The notes below the pieces were generated by a model, which saw nothing but the letters and a program-made list of their open reading frames with translations, searched no databases and was not told where the DNA came from. Below, one piece after another: positions 1-8,836 of a stretch of 26,227 nt of DNA. Where the stretch lies: the IMG/VR virus record IMGVR_UViG_3300023278_000504, positions 1 through 26,227 of that record; one strand, 5' to 3'. This DNA is from a virus. Position 1 is the stretch's first letter. The number at the start of each line of letters is the position of its first letter. The position numbers were made by a program, and so were the translations under genes.

Positions 1-3000
1 GGTAACTTGAGACGCATTATAAGTATAAAACTTTTTTTCTGTCCATAATGTAGTAGTAATATCTCCTCCATAAACATTATTACTGCTTAATGTGTTTGAA
101 GAACTAATTGTTGCGTTAACAAAATTATTTGTAGTAATATACTCACTTTCTTGTCTTTCAAAATAACTATCACCTCCATATTGAGATTTTAATACTCTAG
201 TAATATCTACAACTGCGTACATTCCTCTGTGCGGTTTAGTAGTTCCTCCTTTATACCCCCAAAAATGTAAATTATTAGATGTATATGGATTAGATCCTGC
301 AGCATCTTGTGCAAAATAAGGGTCTCTTTGGTTTGTTGGAGAAAGGCCTCCAGCAGCATTAATAATACGTTTAGAAAATAACCAATCATGCGCTTGGAAT
401 AAAATTGTTCTAGTACCAATACCTCCAAATGTTAGGTTCTGTGTTCTAGTAGTGCCAGCTACGTTAGTATACCCAACTATTTCTCTAATCCCTGCATTGC
501 GAAATTTACGGTCTGTTCCATTATAATCTTTTATTTCAGTATAAGCATCAGCCCCATTACCGTGGTCTACAAAAAACATGTCTTTAAGTTTTCCAAAAGT
601 TCTTGCACATGAATATCTATTCCACATAGAAGTACAATCAATAAGTGCTGTTGATTTACTATAAATATCTTCAGCAGAATCTGCTTTGGGGAAAGTAGAC
701 TGAGAAATGCTTTTGAATTGCGCCCTGTCTCTAATTCTACCCGTAACATCTATAGTTGTAGTTGATAAAATACCGTCTTTTGATTCTCTTTGAGCAGAGT
801 ATAAAGAAACTGGTTTTATTCTATAGTCGTTTTCTGTACTTAAAGAATTTTCTTCTCTATTTTCAAAGCCATTTAATTTAGCTCCAGTAATCATTTTTAA
901 ATCTGGACAATCTATTGTGCCAAATCTCCAATCAGTTTTTGTATTACTATTTGCGTAATTAAATCCAAAAGTTGTTGCTAAATCAGGAGCATAGCCGTCA
1001 AACCTTTCTGATGAGTTTTTAATTTCGTCTTTGATATAAAGATCTCCTTGACCAATTTCTACTCCTTTCCATTTACCTGCTTTTAGTACTCTTTGTGTAA
1101 TAGTAGGAAGGCCAAAAGTATTCCAACCGTCTTTATTTTTTATATTGAATTCAAAATTGTCTACTCCTACTTTTTCTCCAAAATAAGTACTGCCATTGCC
1201 AAATATACTACCAACAGATTGAGCTGTAAGCATCGGTCTTTCTCTTAATTCTACCGTGTGCATTACTCCTTCTGCTATAATAGTTCTGTCTTTTTCTCTA
1301 CGAGGAGATCTTACTATAGAATATCCTGAAATATTATCTTTAATTGATGAAACATCTACATTAAATTTAATTCCTATACTATGTCCATAAGTACCTCCAC
1401 CTTCTTTAGCAGGCACTTTACCACCAAAATTACCAGAAGCAAGGCCACCAAAAGGCGCACTATATCTTATTATACCATTAGTATATTGTGCGAGACTTAG
1501 AGGGACAAAACCAGTGGGCAGCTGTTCCCCATCTCCTGCAGAAGGAAATCTAATATCTCCAATCCATTTAACTTCAGAAGCTTTACCTGTTTTAGAATAA
1601 AATACTATTCCAAATCTATATACTTCATCCCGCATATATCCTGTAAAATTTGCTTCAAAACTTGGGTTTTTAAAATTAGGAAATCCAGGGCCTATATCAA
1701 CATTTTCTCCATTAATATTTACATCAATATTATCTGTAGCAGGAACATTTACAAAAGGAGAGTTACTGTTGTATTCAGTGTCTCTTGCCGTTGAGGGGGA
1801 AGGTCCAAAGGTTTGTGTTACTTCAGCAATAGGCTCAGATTTACTTGAATTATCTAATAAAAATTGTGTAGAAACAAATTCATAAGAAACGTTAGGGCCA
1901 GTTCCCCCTTTTGTTATTCCATCAATCTGATAAGAATAATCTAAGGACGCTTCACTTCTTCCAGACGCAATTAATGCTTCTAATGTACTATCATTGTTAT
2001 AAGGATTAATAACATCTTCTCTTTCTCCTATTAACCAATTAGGGTCTGCTTCTTGGTCATTAGTTAACGAAAAATTGCCTCCTGCTCCTACATATGTTTT
2101 TTTCCCTTGTGAATTTGTAAATCGGTAAGCTCTAGTGTCTAATTCTATATCAAAACCACTTACAGAAACATTTCCTACTAATAATGAATTATCTTTAATA
2201 GTAATAGTTTTTACTCTGTCAAAATCTACACTATCGTCTGTTAAAGAAGACAAAGGTATTACTTCTTTTAAGTCAACATCTGATATTGTAAATTCAAAAT
2301 CTATGGTGTCAGATATAAACGTATCTTCGTATAAGTATACAGTAAAATTTCCTGGGTCTGCTTCATGTGCAGCATATATTGTTATTTGGTCATACCCTTT
2401 AGGAAGGTTGAATATTTTAAAATCTATAGATTTAGTTGTAGGTACAGAAGTAATTGCGTAATTAGTTGTATGATAATCTGTGTCTCCTCCCCCTACGCCT
2501 ACAGAGGGGTCATCCACTATTATGGGAATACCTGCACTAAATGGGGCTACAGAAGTGACTCCCCCATTAATTCTACTTATTCTATAAGTTACGTACCATA
2601 TGCCGCTACTTAAATTTCCATTAGACATATCTTTTCTACCAAGTATAGCAGGAGATAATACAGTTTCTGGATTAAGAGAAAATTCTTGTGCTCTAAATGC
2701 AAATAAATTAGGGTCTGCTAAATTAGCTCCCCTAAGCACATTTTTATTATCTGTCCAATAAACTCTTTGTACATTTTCATTTTCATAACGAGCTTTAGCT
2801 TCTACAGGGTGCTCTACTGATAAATCAATTGCTCCATTGTATAATAATACTAAACTGTAATATGCAGGGTTTTCAGGTCTAGCTACATCGTAACTAAATT
2901 TCCATATTTGGCCAAAATTTCTAGGACCAGTTTGGTTTTCAGTAAACAATATAATATCATCTCTAAGCTCAGTACTGCCTATAACAATAAAGTCTCTAGT

Positions 3001-3495
3001 AATAGGATATATTTGAGGAGTATGATAAATATCTGCAGATATACTTTGAATAGGGGTAGCAAAATTATATACAGCAATTCTATCAATACTGTCTAATATT
3101 CCTATTTTATATTGCAACTGTAGAGGAAGTGTGCTATTTTTTTCTTCTATAAGTGCTTTTATTTTACTTAATAGTTCAGTAGAAGTTGTAAAAGTTATAT
3201 TAAAGGCAACAATAGATGTTTGAGGGTATCCAGTATCTATAAAAAAATCATTAATAGTTTTAATACTATTTTCTTCAGTGTCCGCATTTGTAATATCTAT
3301 AATAGACATACTTAGTATTTCAGTAAAATCTATTACAAATTTAGTACCTGAAACATTTTCTAATGCTCCACTAGATAATCCATCACTGGTTAAAGGTCTA
3401 ACATTATTAGCATCTATATATTTTGAATTACTATACTTATGTTTAGAAGTATCTTTATCCATTCCACCAATAAAAGTATTAATATGTTGTCCCAT
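1..3495 (-). CDS. Large tail stabilisation/muzzle-type protein (P22 gp10-like), partial
   Basis: I checked this frame codon by codon from ATG at 3495 to the left edge and found no stop, giving 1165 codons; the C-terminus lies outside the window. The N-terminus (IGGMDKDTSKHKYSNSKYID, then NNVRP) has the Gly-Gly-Met-Asp plus Tyr/Asn-Val-Arg pattern typical of P22 gp10-like and crAss-like tail stabilisation proteins. In crAss-like virions a protein of this kind forms the large distal tail (muzzle) ring. The rest is rich in beta-prone, Asn/Thr/Gly-rich segments with no visible membrane span or enzymatic motif. It starts 2 bases after the stop of the 273-residue tail gene, so the two are probably cotranslated. 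Openness of the frame is certain; the family call is by pattern and size. Confidence 0.75.
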   Translation of the reverse strand, partial: MGQHINTFIGGMDKDTSKHKYSNSKYIDANNVRPLTSDGLSSGALENVSGTKFVIDFTEILSMSIIDITNADTEENSIKTINDFFIDTGYPQTSIVAFNITFTTSTELLSKIKALIEEKNSTLPLQLQYKIGILDSIDRIAVYNFATPIQSISADIYHTPQIYPITRDFIVIGSTELRDDIILFTENQTGPRNFGQIWKFSYDVARPENPAYYSLVLLYNGAIDLSVEHPVEAKARYENENVQRVYWTDNKNVLRGANLADPNLFAFRAQEFSLNPETVLSPAILGRKDMSNGNLSSGIWYVTYRISRINGGVTSVAPFSAGIPIIVDDPSVGVGGGDTDYHTTNYAITSVPTTKSIDFKIFNLPKGYDQITIYAAHEADPGNFTVYLYEDTFISDTIDFEFTISDVDLKEVIPLSSLTDDSVDFDRVKTITIKDNSLLVGNVSVSGFDIELDTRAYRFTNSQGKKTYVGAGGNFSLTNDQEADPNWLIGEREDVINPYNNDSTLEALIASGRSEASLDYSYQIDGITKGGTGPNVSYEFVSTQFLLDNSSKSEPIAEVTQTFGPSPSTARDTEYNSNSPFVNVPATDNIDVNINGENVDIGPGFPNFKNPSFEANFTGYMRDEVYRFGIVFYSKTGKASEVKWIGDIRFPSAGDGEQLPTGFVPLSLAQYTNGIIRYSAPFGGLASGNFGGKVPAKEGGGTYGHSIGIKFNVDVSSIKDNISGYSIVRSPRREKDRTIIAEGVMHTVELRERPMLTAQSVGSIFGNGSTYFGEKVGVDNFEFNIKNKDGWNTFGLPTITQRVLKAGKWKGVEIGQGDLYIKDEIKNSSERFDGYAPDLATTFGFNYANSNTKTDWRFGTIDCPDLKMITGAKLNGFENREENSLSTENDYRIKPVSLYSAQRESKDGILSTTTIDVTGRIRDRAQFKSISQSTFPKADSAEDIYSKSTALIDCTSMWNRYSCARTFGKLKDMFFVDHGNGADAYTEIKDYNGTDRKFRNAGIREIVGYTNVAGTTRTQNLTFGGIGTRTILFQAHDWLFSKRIINAAGGLSPTNQRDPYFAQDAAGSNPYTSNNLHFWGYKGGTTKPHRGMYAVVDITRVLKSQYGGDSYFERQESEYITTNNFVNATISSSNTLSSNNVYGGDITTTLWTEKKFYTYNASQVT

Positions 3496-3497
3496 TA

Positions 3498-4319
3498 CTA
3501 TATAGAGTTATGATTAATTTTTTGTTGTTGGTTTCCTAATTGCTTAAATCCGTTACTATGGTGATTAATATTAGGTATAAGTCTTACAAACTCATTTTTC
3601 CAAGTTTCCATTTCATCCATAGTAGGTAAATGGGCTGCACTGTTTGCTTTACCTACATACCAATCCCTTTCTCTTTGTATATAAGTAAATCTTCCTTGGT
3701 CCATCTTACCTTGTATATAAAGTTTTTGTGCTATTTTCTCCGCAATGTAATACTTAACAGCTTGCTTATAAGCTTGGTTATCTGGTATCATTGGAAATCC
3801 TTCTGCATCTGTTGGAAAAGCTTTATACGCCATTACTAGTTCTCCTTCTTCAAAGTTAGTAAATATGTAGCAATCATTAATAGTATAAGTTAAATCCCCA
3901 TCACAAGCATTTTTTAATAAAGATTTTCCCCCAGCAGTTAAGTCAGATGTAAATGTTCCTATGTTACTAGTTGTAGCTACAGGTAAATGAGCTTCTAGTT
4001 TTTGTGCTCCACTATGAAAAGAATCTCCTGAACCACGGAGCATAGTTCCTGTACTACTTTCCATTACTTGCACAGGATATAACATATCGCAAGGTAATGC
4101 TCCTCTGTAATTCTTTATAACAATAGGGCAAGGATGATTAATATCTATATTACCATCAGTTACTTTATCTACATACTGTTTAGGAGCAGCTATTAAATCA
4201 AGACACTCTCCTACCCACTCAATGCAATCTACCCAATTAACTTCTTGCGACCAACCAAAGTCTCTATAGACACCATCAATGATAGTACCCATCTTTGTAT
4301 ATTTTCCGTTTAGTGCCAT
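3498..4319 (-). CDS. Conserved crAss-like tail/ring structural protein
   Basis: A 273-residue protein with ATG start. The first 55 residues contain the run GVYRDFGWSQEVNWVDCIEW followed by a predicted helix (about 35-55). This start resembles a small structural protein found beside the P22 gp10-like gene in crAss-like phages, probably a tail ring or connector component. Residues 60-165 are beta-rich and contain IVIKNYRGALPCD; residues 180-230 are helical and charged (KQAVKYYIAEKIAQKLYIQG); the C-terminal 30 residues are Asn/Gln-rich and likely disordered. It is preceded by a 30-base AT-rich gap after the 718-residue fibre and followed 2 bases later by the giant tail gene. The exact ring assignment is inference from position. 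Confidence 0.6.
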   Translation of the reverse strand: MALNGKYTKMGTIIDGVYRDFGWSQEVNWVDCIEWVGECLDLIAAPKQYVDKVTDGNIDINHPCPIVIKNYRGALPCDMLYPVQVMESSTGTMLRGSGDSFHSGAQKLEAHLPVATTSNIGTFTSDLTAGGKSLLKNACDGDLTYTINDCYIFTNFEEGELVMAYKAFPTDAEGFPMIPDNQAYKQAVKYYIAEKIAQKLYIQGKMDQGRFTYIQRERDWYVGKANSAAHLPTMDEMETWKNEFVRLIPNINHHSNGFKQLGNQQQKINHNSI

Positions 4320-4349
4320 GTTGCTTTAAGTTTTATTTATATTATTTTT

Positions 4350-6506
4350 TTAAAAAGTGGTTGGTTTTTCAAATTCGTTTTGTACTAAAATTCCTACTCC
4401 ACTTACAATATCAGCATTTGAACCTGAGTTATTTCTTAGTGCAAAGTAGAAACCGCCTAAAACAAATGGATCAGTAGCCCCAGCCGTATAAGAAGCAAAA
4501 GTAATTTGCTGGCCTTCTACATCTGAGGATCTAATAACTGGAATTTCACTAGCAATAATACTATCATCAGCATATCGTCTGAGTGATAAACCATAAGTCT
4601 GAACATTTCCTGTATCAATACCAAAATTTACTCTAAAAGTATGATGAAGTCTTTGTCCTGCATAAGGTTCCGCAGAATAAGGTACTAAACAATGGTCATT
4701 TGCAGCTACTGATAATCCCGTAAAAGGATTTGTTATAGTACCTGCAACATCCCCTGTAACATTAGTAATTGAAATACCATTGTTAATTGCTTCAGTTGTG
4801 CAAAACCGTAATCTAGCATCCTTATTTCCGAAAGGACTTGTTGCGTCTGCGTCTATATTAAAAACTCTTACGTTATCAGCGTTTAAAGCTGTTTCATGGC
4901 TTGTAACAAAATTTGCAGCCGTAGTGTTTAAATTACTGCCAAAAGTTAAGAGATATGTAGTTCCATTTACACTTACATTAGCAGTGCCGCTTGTACCGCT
5001 TAGTTCTATTTCAATACCAAATTGTATATTAAATTCGTTGTATGAAGTTGTACCTCCTGTTACTTTATCAGTAGCTGCAAAAAAAGTAAAACCATTTGCA
5101 TAAGCCCCATTATTGAAAGCTACTGGAGCTGCTAAAGTTTTAGACCATTGGGTACTTGAAAGATTTCTAGCTGTACTTCCTACACCGCCACCTACTGAAG
5201 CCCATGTATTATCCCCTCTAAGAAATGTAGTTGCGTCTGCTGTACCTGTTGCGGAAAGCATAGGTATATCTACAGCTCCTGCTGCAATAGTTAATGCTGT
5301 ATCTCCTGTAACATCCCCAGTGTGAGTAGCATTAGTCACTTTTGCATTATTGGCTACAACTTCATTAAATTTAGCTGCAGGCATAACTCCAGCAAATGTT
5401 GCATCAGCATCAGTTAATGTTACATTAGTACCATCACTTGAATTTATATCCATTGCTATAGCTGATATTGGCCCAAGAGATAAGTCTGTAGAAACATTGC
5501 TTACTTTAGCATTGTTGGTTGTTATGTCTGATGCTTGTTGTGTTGAAATACCTACTTTAAGCGTGTTTGTGTCAACATCTGAAACAAGTTGAGCAGTAAC
5601 GCCTACTTTAGCTGTATTCAATACAATAGCAGCATTTTTGTCTCCTTCTAGGGCTGTTGCAGCAGTTGTTCCAAATCCTGGAAAAGTTACTTTAGAATTG
5701 TTAGTTGTTATATTGCTAGACTGTGTTCCAGTAATAGTTGTTGTGTTGCCTTCTAAAACTGTACCAACTGTAGTACCAAAGTCTTTATTAAATGCTGTGT
5801 TTTGAGTAATAAGAGGCTGTCCTCCTAAATTAGATAATGAAGTAACAGGATTAGTAACGTCTGATAAGTTATTTGTTGAGACTAAATCACCTGTTCCTGG
5901 TAAAGGGGTAGCCCATGTATTGTCTCCTCTTAAAAATGTGGTAGCACTAGGGATTCCTGTTGCAGATAATGATGGAGTTAGATTGGGGTCACTTGCTGTA
6001 CCTATATTAAATAAATTTATAAACGTACTATTACCGACTGATAAGCTTTGAACTCCGTTAGAGTCTGTAGCCCACTCTAAGCCAGTTGCTCCTGCATTAA
6101 CACGTAGAACCTGTAAAGCAGAGCCTATTGTTAATTTTGATGCAATATTTGCACCACTTCCAACAGCTAAATCTCCTATTGCATCCCATATTGTGTCTGT
6201 AGCAACATCTCCTCCACCGCCTCCTGAAGGAGCTTTCCAACTAGCAGTAGTTGCGGAATCAGCACTAAGCACCCAACCTGCAGTTAATCCTGATAAATCT
6301 AATAAGTTAAGTTCTGAAGCAGCTGCTGTAAGATCAGTTAAGTTATTTAGCGTGGCTAAAGCGCTACTCATAGTTACTATAGTAATTCCATCACTTATAT
6401 TGCCATATATGTAACCATCTACAAAATGTCCTTCGGTAAACCTTCTATCAGTTTTACCTATACTACCTTCATTATCTTCTCTAGGAGTTATCGGTATTGT
6501 TGCCAT
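4350..6506 (-). CDS. Repeat-containing tail fibre/appendage protein
   Basis: A 718-residue fibre-like protein. Residues 1-40 (TPREDNEGSIGKTDRRF) look like a virion-attachment start. Residues 45-100 end in a Gly5 linker. The motif TTFLRGDNTWA occurs twice (about 189-199 and 426-436), as is common in phage tail fibres. Between the copies lies a beta-repeat region with recurring ITTNN.KV-type units (about 265-395) and THTGDVTGDTALTIAAGAVD (394-413). Residues 440-718 form a separate, probably globular beta domain with TYLLTFGSNLNTTAANFV and a hydrophobic end. This order suggests a trimeric shaft with a C-terminal tip. It may be a receptor-binding or short tail appendage. No hydrolase motif is visible. 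It begins 1 base after the stop of the 141-residue gene. Confidence 0.7.
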   Translation of the reverse strand: MATIPITPREDNEGSIGKTDRRFTEGHFVDGYIYGNISDGITIVTMSSALATLNNLTDLTAAASELNLLDLSGLTAGWVLSADSATTASWKAPSGGGGGDVATDTIWDAIGDLAVGSGANIASKLTIGSALQVLRVNAGATGLEWATDSNGVQSLSVGNSTFINLFNIGTASDPNLTPSLSATGIPSATTFLRGDNTWATPLPGTGDLVSTNNLSDVTNPVTSLSNLGGQPLITQNTAFNKDFGTTVGTVLEGNTTTITGTQSSNITTNNSKVTFPGFGTTAATALEGDKNAAIVLNTAKVGVTAQLVSDVDTNTLKVGISTQQASDITTNNAKVSNVSTDLSLGPISAIAMDINSSDGTNVTLTDADATFAGVMPAAKFNEVVANNAKVTNATHTGDVTGDTALTIAAGAVDIPMLSATGTADATTFLRGDNTWASVGGGVGSTARNLSSTQWSKTLAAPVAFNNGAYANGFTFFAATDKVTGGTTSYNEFNIQFGIEIELSGTSGTANVSVNGTTYLLTFGSNLNTTAANFVTSHETALNADNVRVFNIDADATSPFGNKDARLRFCTTEAINNGISITNVTGDVAGTITNPFTGLSVAANDHCLVPYSAEPYAGQRLHHTFRVNFGIDTGNVQTYGLSLRRYADDSIIASEIPVIRSSDVEGQQITFASYTAGATDPFVLGGFYFALRNNSGSNADIVSGVGILVQNEFEKPTTF
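5200..5234 (-). repeat. Fibre repeat unit, copy encoding LRGDNTWA (C-terminal copy)
   Basis: This stretch is one of two diverged direct copies inside the 718-residue fibre gene; the other is at 5911-5945. Both contain gcccatgtatt followed by a similar 24 bases, and both encode the ending of TTFLRGDNTWA. The two copies differ at several mostly synonymous positions, so they look like an old intragenic duplication kept at protein level. Confidence 0.6.
5911..5945 (-). repeat. Fibre repeat unit, copy encoding LRGDNTWA (N-terminal copy)
   Basis: This is the partner of the copy at 5200-5234 within the same fibre gene. It encodes the same TTFLRGDNTWA motif with different codons. The copies are about 710 bases apart and flank the beta-repeat shaft, marking the boundaries of repeated fibre modules. 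Confidence 0.6.
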
Positions 6507-6507
6507 A

Positions 6508-6933
6508 TTAAAAGTATTTAGGGGCTATACAAGTTTGACCATCTATAAATTCCCAATATATATCCGTGTTTAATAAATTTTCTGTAGGAACTAAACATCC
6601 ATTTGCTATATCTAATTCAAATAAAGTATTTTCCAATATTTCTAATATAGGAGATAAAGTTTGTAATAAAGATTCTCCAGTATTTACATCTATATTTTGC
6701 TCAAAATAAGAACTTACGGCAGGTACGTTAAATACTTCGTTTTCTATATTAGACAGTCTATTATTTACTTTAGCTTGTTTTCTAATAGCAACAGTATCAA
6801 TACTTGCCGCCAACATAAGTCTATTATTAGAAGTACCTTTAAATACTTTACCTTCTTTGGTAACATATTTATAACCAGGTCTAGCTTTAGCCTGCTCATT
6901 AATAATTTTTATTTGTTCGTCAGTATAAGCCAT
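6508..6933 (-). CDS. Hypothetical virion-associated protein
   Basis: A 141-residue protein of unrecognised family. The N-terminus (ARPGYKYVTKEGKVFKG, residues 17-33) looks like a small beta element. Residues 45-70 are helical (SIDTVAIRKQAKVNNRLSNI), and the C-terminal third contains a hydrophobic helix (LLQTLSPILEILENTLFELD, about 88-107). Its ATG overlaps the stop of the 166-residue connector-like gene by one base (TAATG), and the fibre gene begins 1 base downstream. This placement suggests a small tail component or a chaperone/adaptor for the adjoining fibre. That function is inferred from context only. Confidence 0.6.
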   Translation of the reverse strand: MAYTDEQIKIINEQAKARPGYKYVTKEGKVFKGTSNNRLMLAASIDTVAIRKQAKVNNRLSNIENEVFNVPAVSSYFEQNIDVNTGESLLQTLSPILEILENTLFELDIANGCLVPTENLLNTDIYWEFIDGQTCIAPKYF

Positions 6934-7433
6934 TACATGTAATAATCTCCTTCAAAGTTTTCATCAGTTACTAAAGCAGTTATTGCTCTCTTATTAGTTC
7001 TAGTAGGAATAAAGCAGTATGCTGACTTATTCTTACAAGTAGAACGATAGTTACTGAAGTGCCATTTATACTCATAACCATCAGAATGCTCGTTGGTATG
7101 GTATACTAGTTTCTTAGTAGCTTTAGCTTCAGGGTCAGTAGCCCACAATTCATTAGTTAGTTTCCAGTTAGGATTAAGTTTATCTTTCTTTAAGTTACCT
7201 TCTTTATCAAAAATACTAGGTTTATATTTTTTAATCCTAAGTGTCCCCAATCTGGCAGGCATTAAAAATTCAAAAGTTTCCTCTAACATTAGTCGGGAAA
7301 CTTCTTTATTAAATTCATTTAATACTTTAGAATGTAAACGTTGAGAAACGGGCCCTTCGGCTGTCTTTTTGTAAGACCTGTATATAGCTCCCCGAGCATA
7401 ATCTATTTGTATTTTTTTTGGCCCTCTTATCAT
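6933..7433 (-). CDS. crAss-like connector/ring-type structural protein (166 aa)
   Basis: A small basic protein starting with MIRGPKK. Residues 18-36 contain IYRSYKKTAEGPVS, followed by a helix with FNKEVSRLM (41-49) and MPARLGTLRIKKYK (58-71). I recognise this RGPK...YK...PVS...LGTLRI.KYKP layout as a conserved crAss-like structural family near the tail ring genes, although I cannot name the ring it forms. A beta-rich C-terminal half holds YEYKWHFSNYRSTCKNKS (120-137). Its start overlaps the upstream stop by four bases (ATGA), and its stop overlaps the next start by one base, so it is translationally coupled on both sides. The short length fits a head-tail connector subunit. Confidence 0.6.
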   Translation of the reverse strand: MIRGPKKIQIDYARGAIYRSYKKTAEGPVSQRLHSKVLNEFNKEVSRLMLEETFEFLMPARLGTLRIKKYKPSIFDKEGNLKKDKLNPNWKLTNELWATDPEAKATKKLVYHTNEHSDGYEYKWHFSNYRSTCKNKSAYCFIPTRTNKRAITALVTDENFEGDYYM

Positions 7434-8134
7434 TGTACTGGTGACGCATCGCTTTTAGCATTATTAGTACTGTCTGCTTGCTGTACTTCTGCTTGAGCAG
7501 TTATCATTAAGTTAGATTGTAGTATAGATTGTTTTAATCCTGGTATCATCCACGCTTTAATAGGATAATTCATATCATCTGTATAACAAGGTTCACCTGT
7601 TTCTGAACAGTCATTAAACACTGCAGCAGCAGAAGGGTCTTCTGCAATTAAGCTAACACTAATGTTTGCTAAATTTTTATATCTAGGATTTTTACTATAC
7701 ACATAAATGTATCCTTTATGTCTAAATGTAAATATCATACTTCCCGTAAATCTAGCATGAGCTACAAAAGGTATTCTGTCTTTTTCTACGTGTGAAAAAG
7801 GCTCGCTTTTTACATTAATAGGGGCTACTCTTGTAATACCTTGTTGATTATGTAATTCTATAGTATCAGGTAGTTTCATTGTGCTACGTAATATAGGACA
7901 ATCTAATACAATATCACAGCAATCAGAAGCATCTACTTCTTCTAGTTCTACACATAAAGTTTGTATAATGTCTGAATCAATAGTTCTACTTCTATTAAGT
8001 TCATTGCGTATAAACAAAGCTCTCTGGTTATGTATCCAGAATTTAATTTGCCGTAAGTCTATGTCACTATCATCAGATAGTTGAGGTCTTACTATACCTA
8101 GTAAGTCATGCGCTATTTCATTAAGTGATGCCAT
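7430..8134 (-). CDS. Tail ring/adaptor-type structural protein (234 aa)
   Basis: A 234-residue protein when started at ATG 8134. A longer version from TTG at 8143 adds only three residues and is less likely. The N-terminus is helical with IRQIKFWIHNQRALFIRNEL-like spacing (about 28-46), then a Cys-containing loop (DCCDIVLDCP, 71-80) and a beta-rich middle (FVAHARFTGSMIFTFRHKGY, 123-142). A 30-residue Gln/Asn/Ser-rich tail follows IKAWMIPGLKQSIL (192-205). The helix-loop-beta layout matches ring or adaptor proteins of the crAss-like tail (P22 gp4-type position). It follows the lysis cassette and overlaps the next gene by four bases. Structural role is likely; the exact ring is uncertain. Confidence 0.6.
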   Translation of the reverse strand: MASLNEIAHDLLGIVRPQLSDDSDIDLRQIKFWIHNQRALFIRNELNRSRTIDSDIIQTLCVELEEVDASDCCDIVLDCPILRSTMKLPDTIELHNQQGITRVAPINVKSEPFSHVEKDRIPFVAHARFTGSMIFTFRHKGYIYVYSKNPRYKNLANISVSLIAEDPSAAAVFNDCSETGEPCYTDDMNYPIKAWMIPGLKQSILQSNLMITAQAEVQQADSTNNAKSDASPVQ

Positions 8135-8153
8135 AATATACAATAATACTTAA

Positions 8154-8771
8154 TTATTTTTTACTTTTAAAGGATAAGACCTTTGAAAATCTAATGTTAT
8201 GCGTTTTATCTACTAACCCATAACGATACCCATACATATATCCTTTCTTAGTTTGTATGTCTAGTATAGGAGATACATTAAAAGACTTTTCATTGCCGCC
8301 TATTTCAGCTCCTATAAATAGTTTAAGTTTTTTCTTTTCTATTACAGTATTATTATTAATAGTTACAGTATCTATTTTAAGAATATATTTAGGAAATTTA
8401 GGAGTATATTTAAGTACTTGACTTAATATTAATCCAGTAGATGTAGAAGTTATAGTTCCAGACAATAAAGAATCTTCATAGGGATTAACATATTCATAAG
8501 TAGAATCTAGAATTCCTTGTCCCTGAATATAAATAGTATCGTATAATATAGTAGGAGTAGTAATAGTGGTGTTAACATATTTAGTAATGGGGGGCATTAT
8601 TATAGTATCTGTGTGAGAAATACGTATAGTATCTGTAGTATGTTTCAAAGTATCAATAGTTTCTTTGCCTATATCTTTAAAATACTTTTTAGACCCACCA
8701 CATTCCTGGAGAAATAGAATATAAATTAATAGTACTGCTATTACTATATATGTTAATTCTATGTTCTTCAT
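8154..8771 (-). CDS. Membrane-anchored spanin-like lysis protein
   Basis: A 205-residue protein with one N-terminal membrane segment (residues 7-21, YIVIAVLLIYILFLQ) followed immediately by ECGG. Cys24 could be lipidated, but LQEC is not a good lipobox. Residues 35-80 are a Thr/Ile-rich extended stretch with repeated TDTI-type pairs (DTLKHTTDTIRISHTDTIIM). Residues 150-205 are basic and beta-prone (GAEIGG, then GYMYGYRYGLVDK), as seen in outer-membrane-contacting segments. Position after an amidase, two holin-like genes and a CHAP hydrolase supports a spanin or envelope-disruption role in a Gram-negative host. It could instead be a membrane-associated phage protein of other function; there is no second lipoprotein gene nested inside that would confirm a classical spanin pair. 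Confidence 0.5.
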   Translation of the reverse strand: MKNIELTYIVIAVLLIYILFLQECGGSKKYFKDIGKETIDTLKHTTDTIRISHTDTIIMPPITKYVNTTITTPTILYDTIYIQGQGILDSTYEYVNPYEDSLLSGTITSTSTGLILSQVLKYTPKFPKYILKIDTVTINNNTVIEKKKLKLFIGAEIGGNEKSFNVSPILDIQTKKGYMYGYRYGLVDKTHNIRFSKVLSFKSKK

Positions 8772-8836
8772 ATTTCAATTTAGTAAAAAAAGGCTTAGTA
8801 TTAAATTTTTTAAAAATTCTTATTATTTTTTTCATT

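Noticed and set aside
4780-5592. Plus-strand open frames opposite the fibre genes, including long Val/Ala/Ser-rich ones here and at 12205-12597 and 20639-21049
   Set aside because: They are antisense shadows of repetitive or biased minus-strand genes, have low-complexity translations and no leader or domain. The whole window is otherwise coded on the minus strand.
8689-8835. A 48-codon minus-strand frame beginning MKKIIRIFKKF, two bases after the CHAP stop and overlapping the start of the spanin-like gene
   Set aside because: It has a tidy start position, but no membrane span, no lipobox and mostly low-complexity AT-rich codons. It overlaps the better supported gene by 83 bases. It could be a real small gene, but the sequence does not support calling it.
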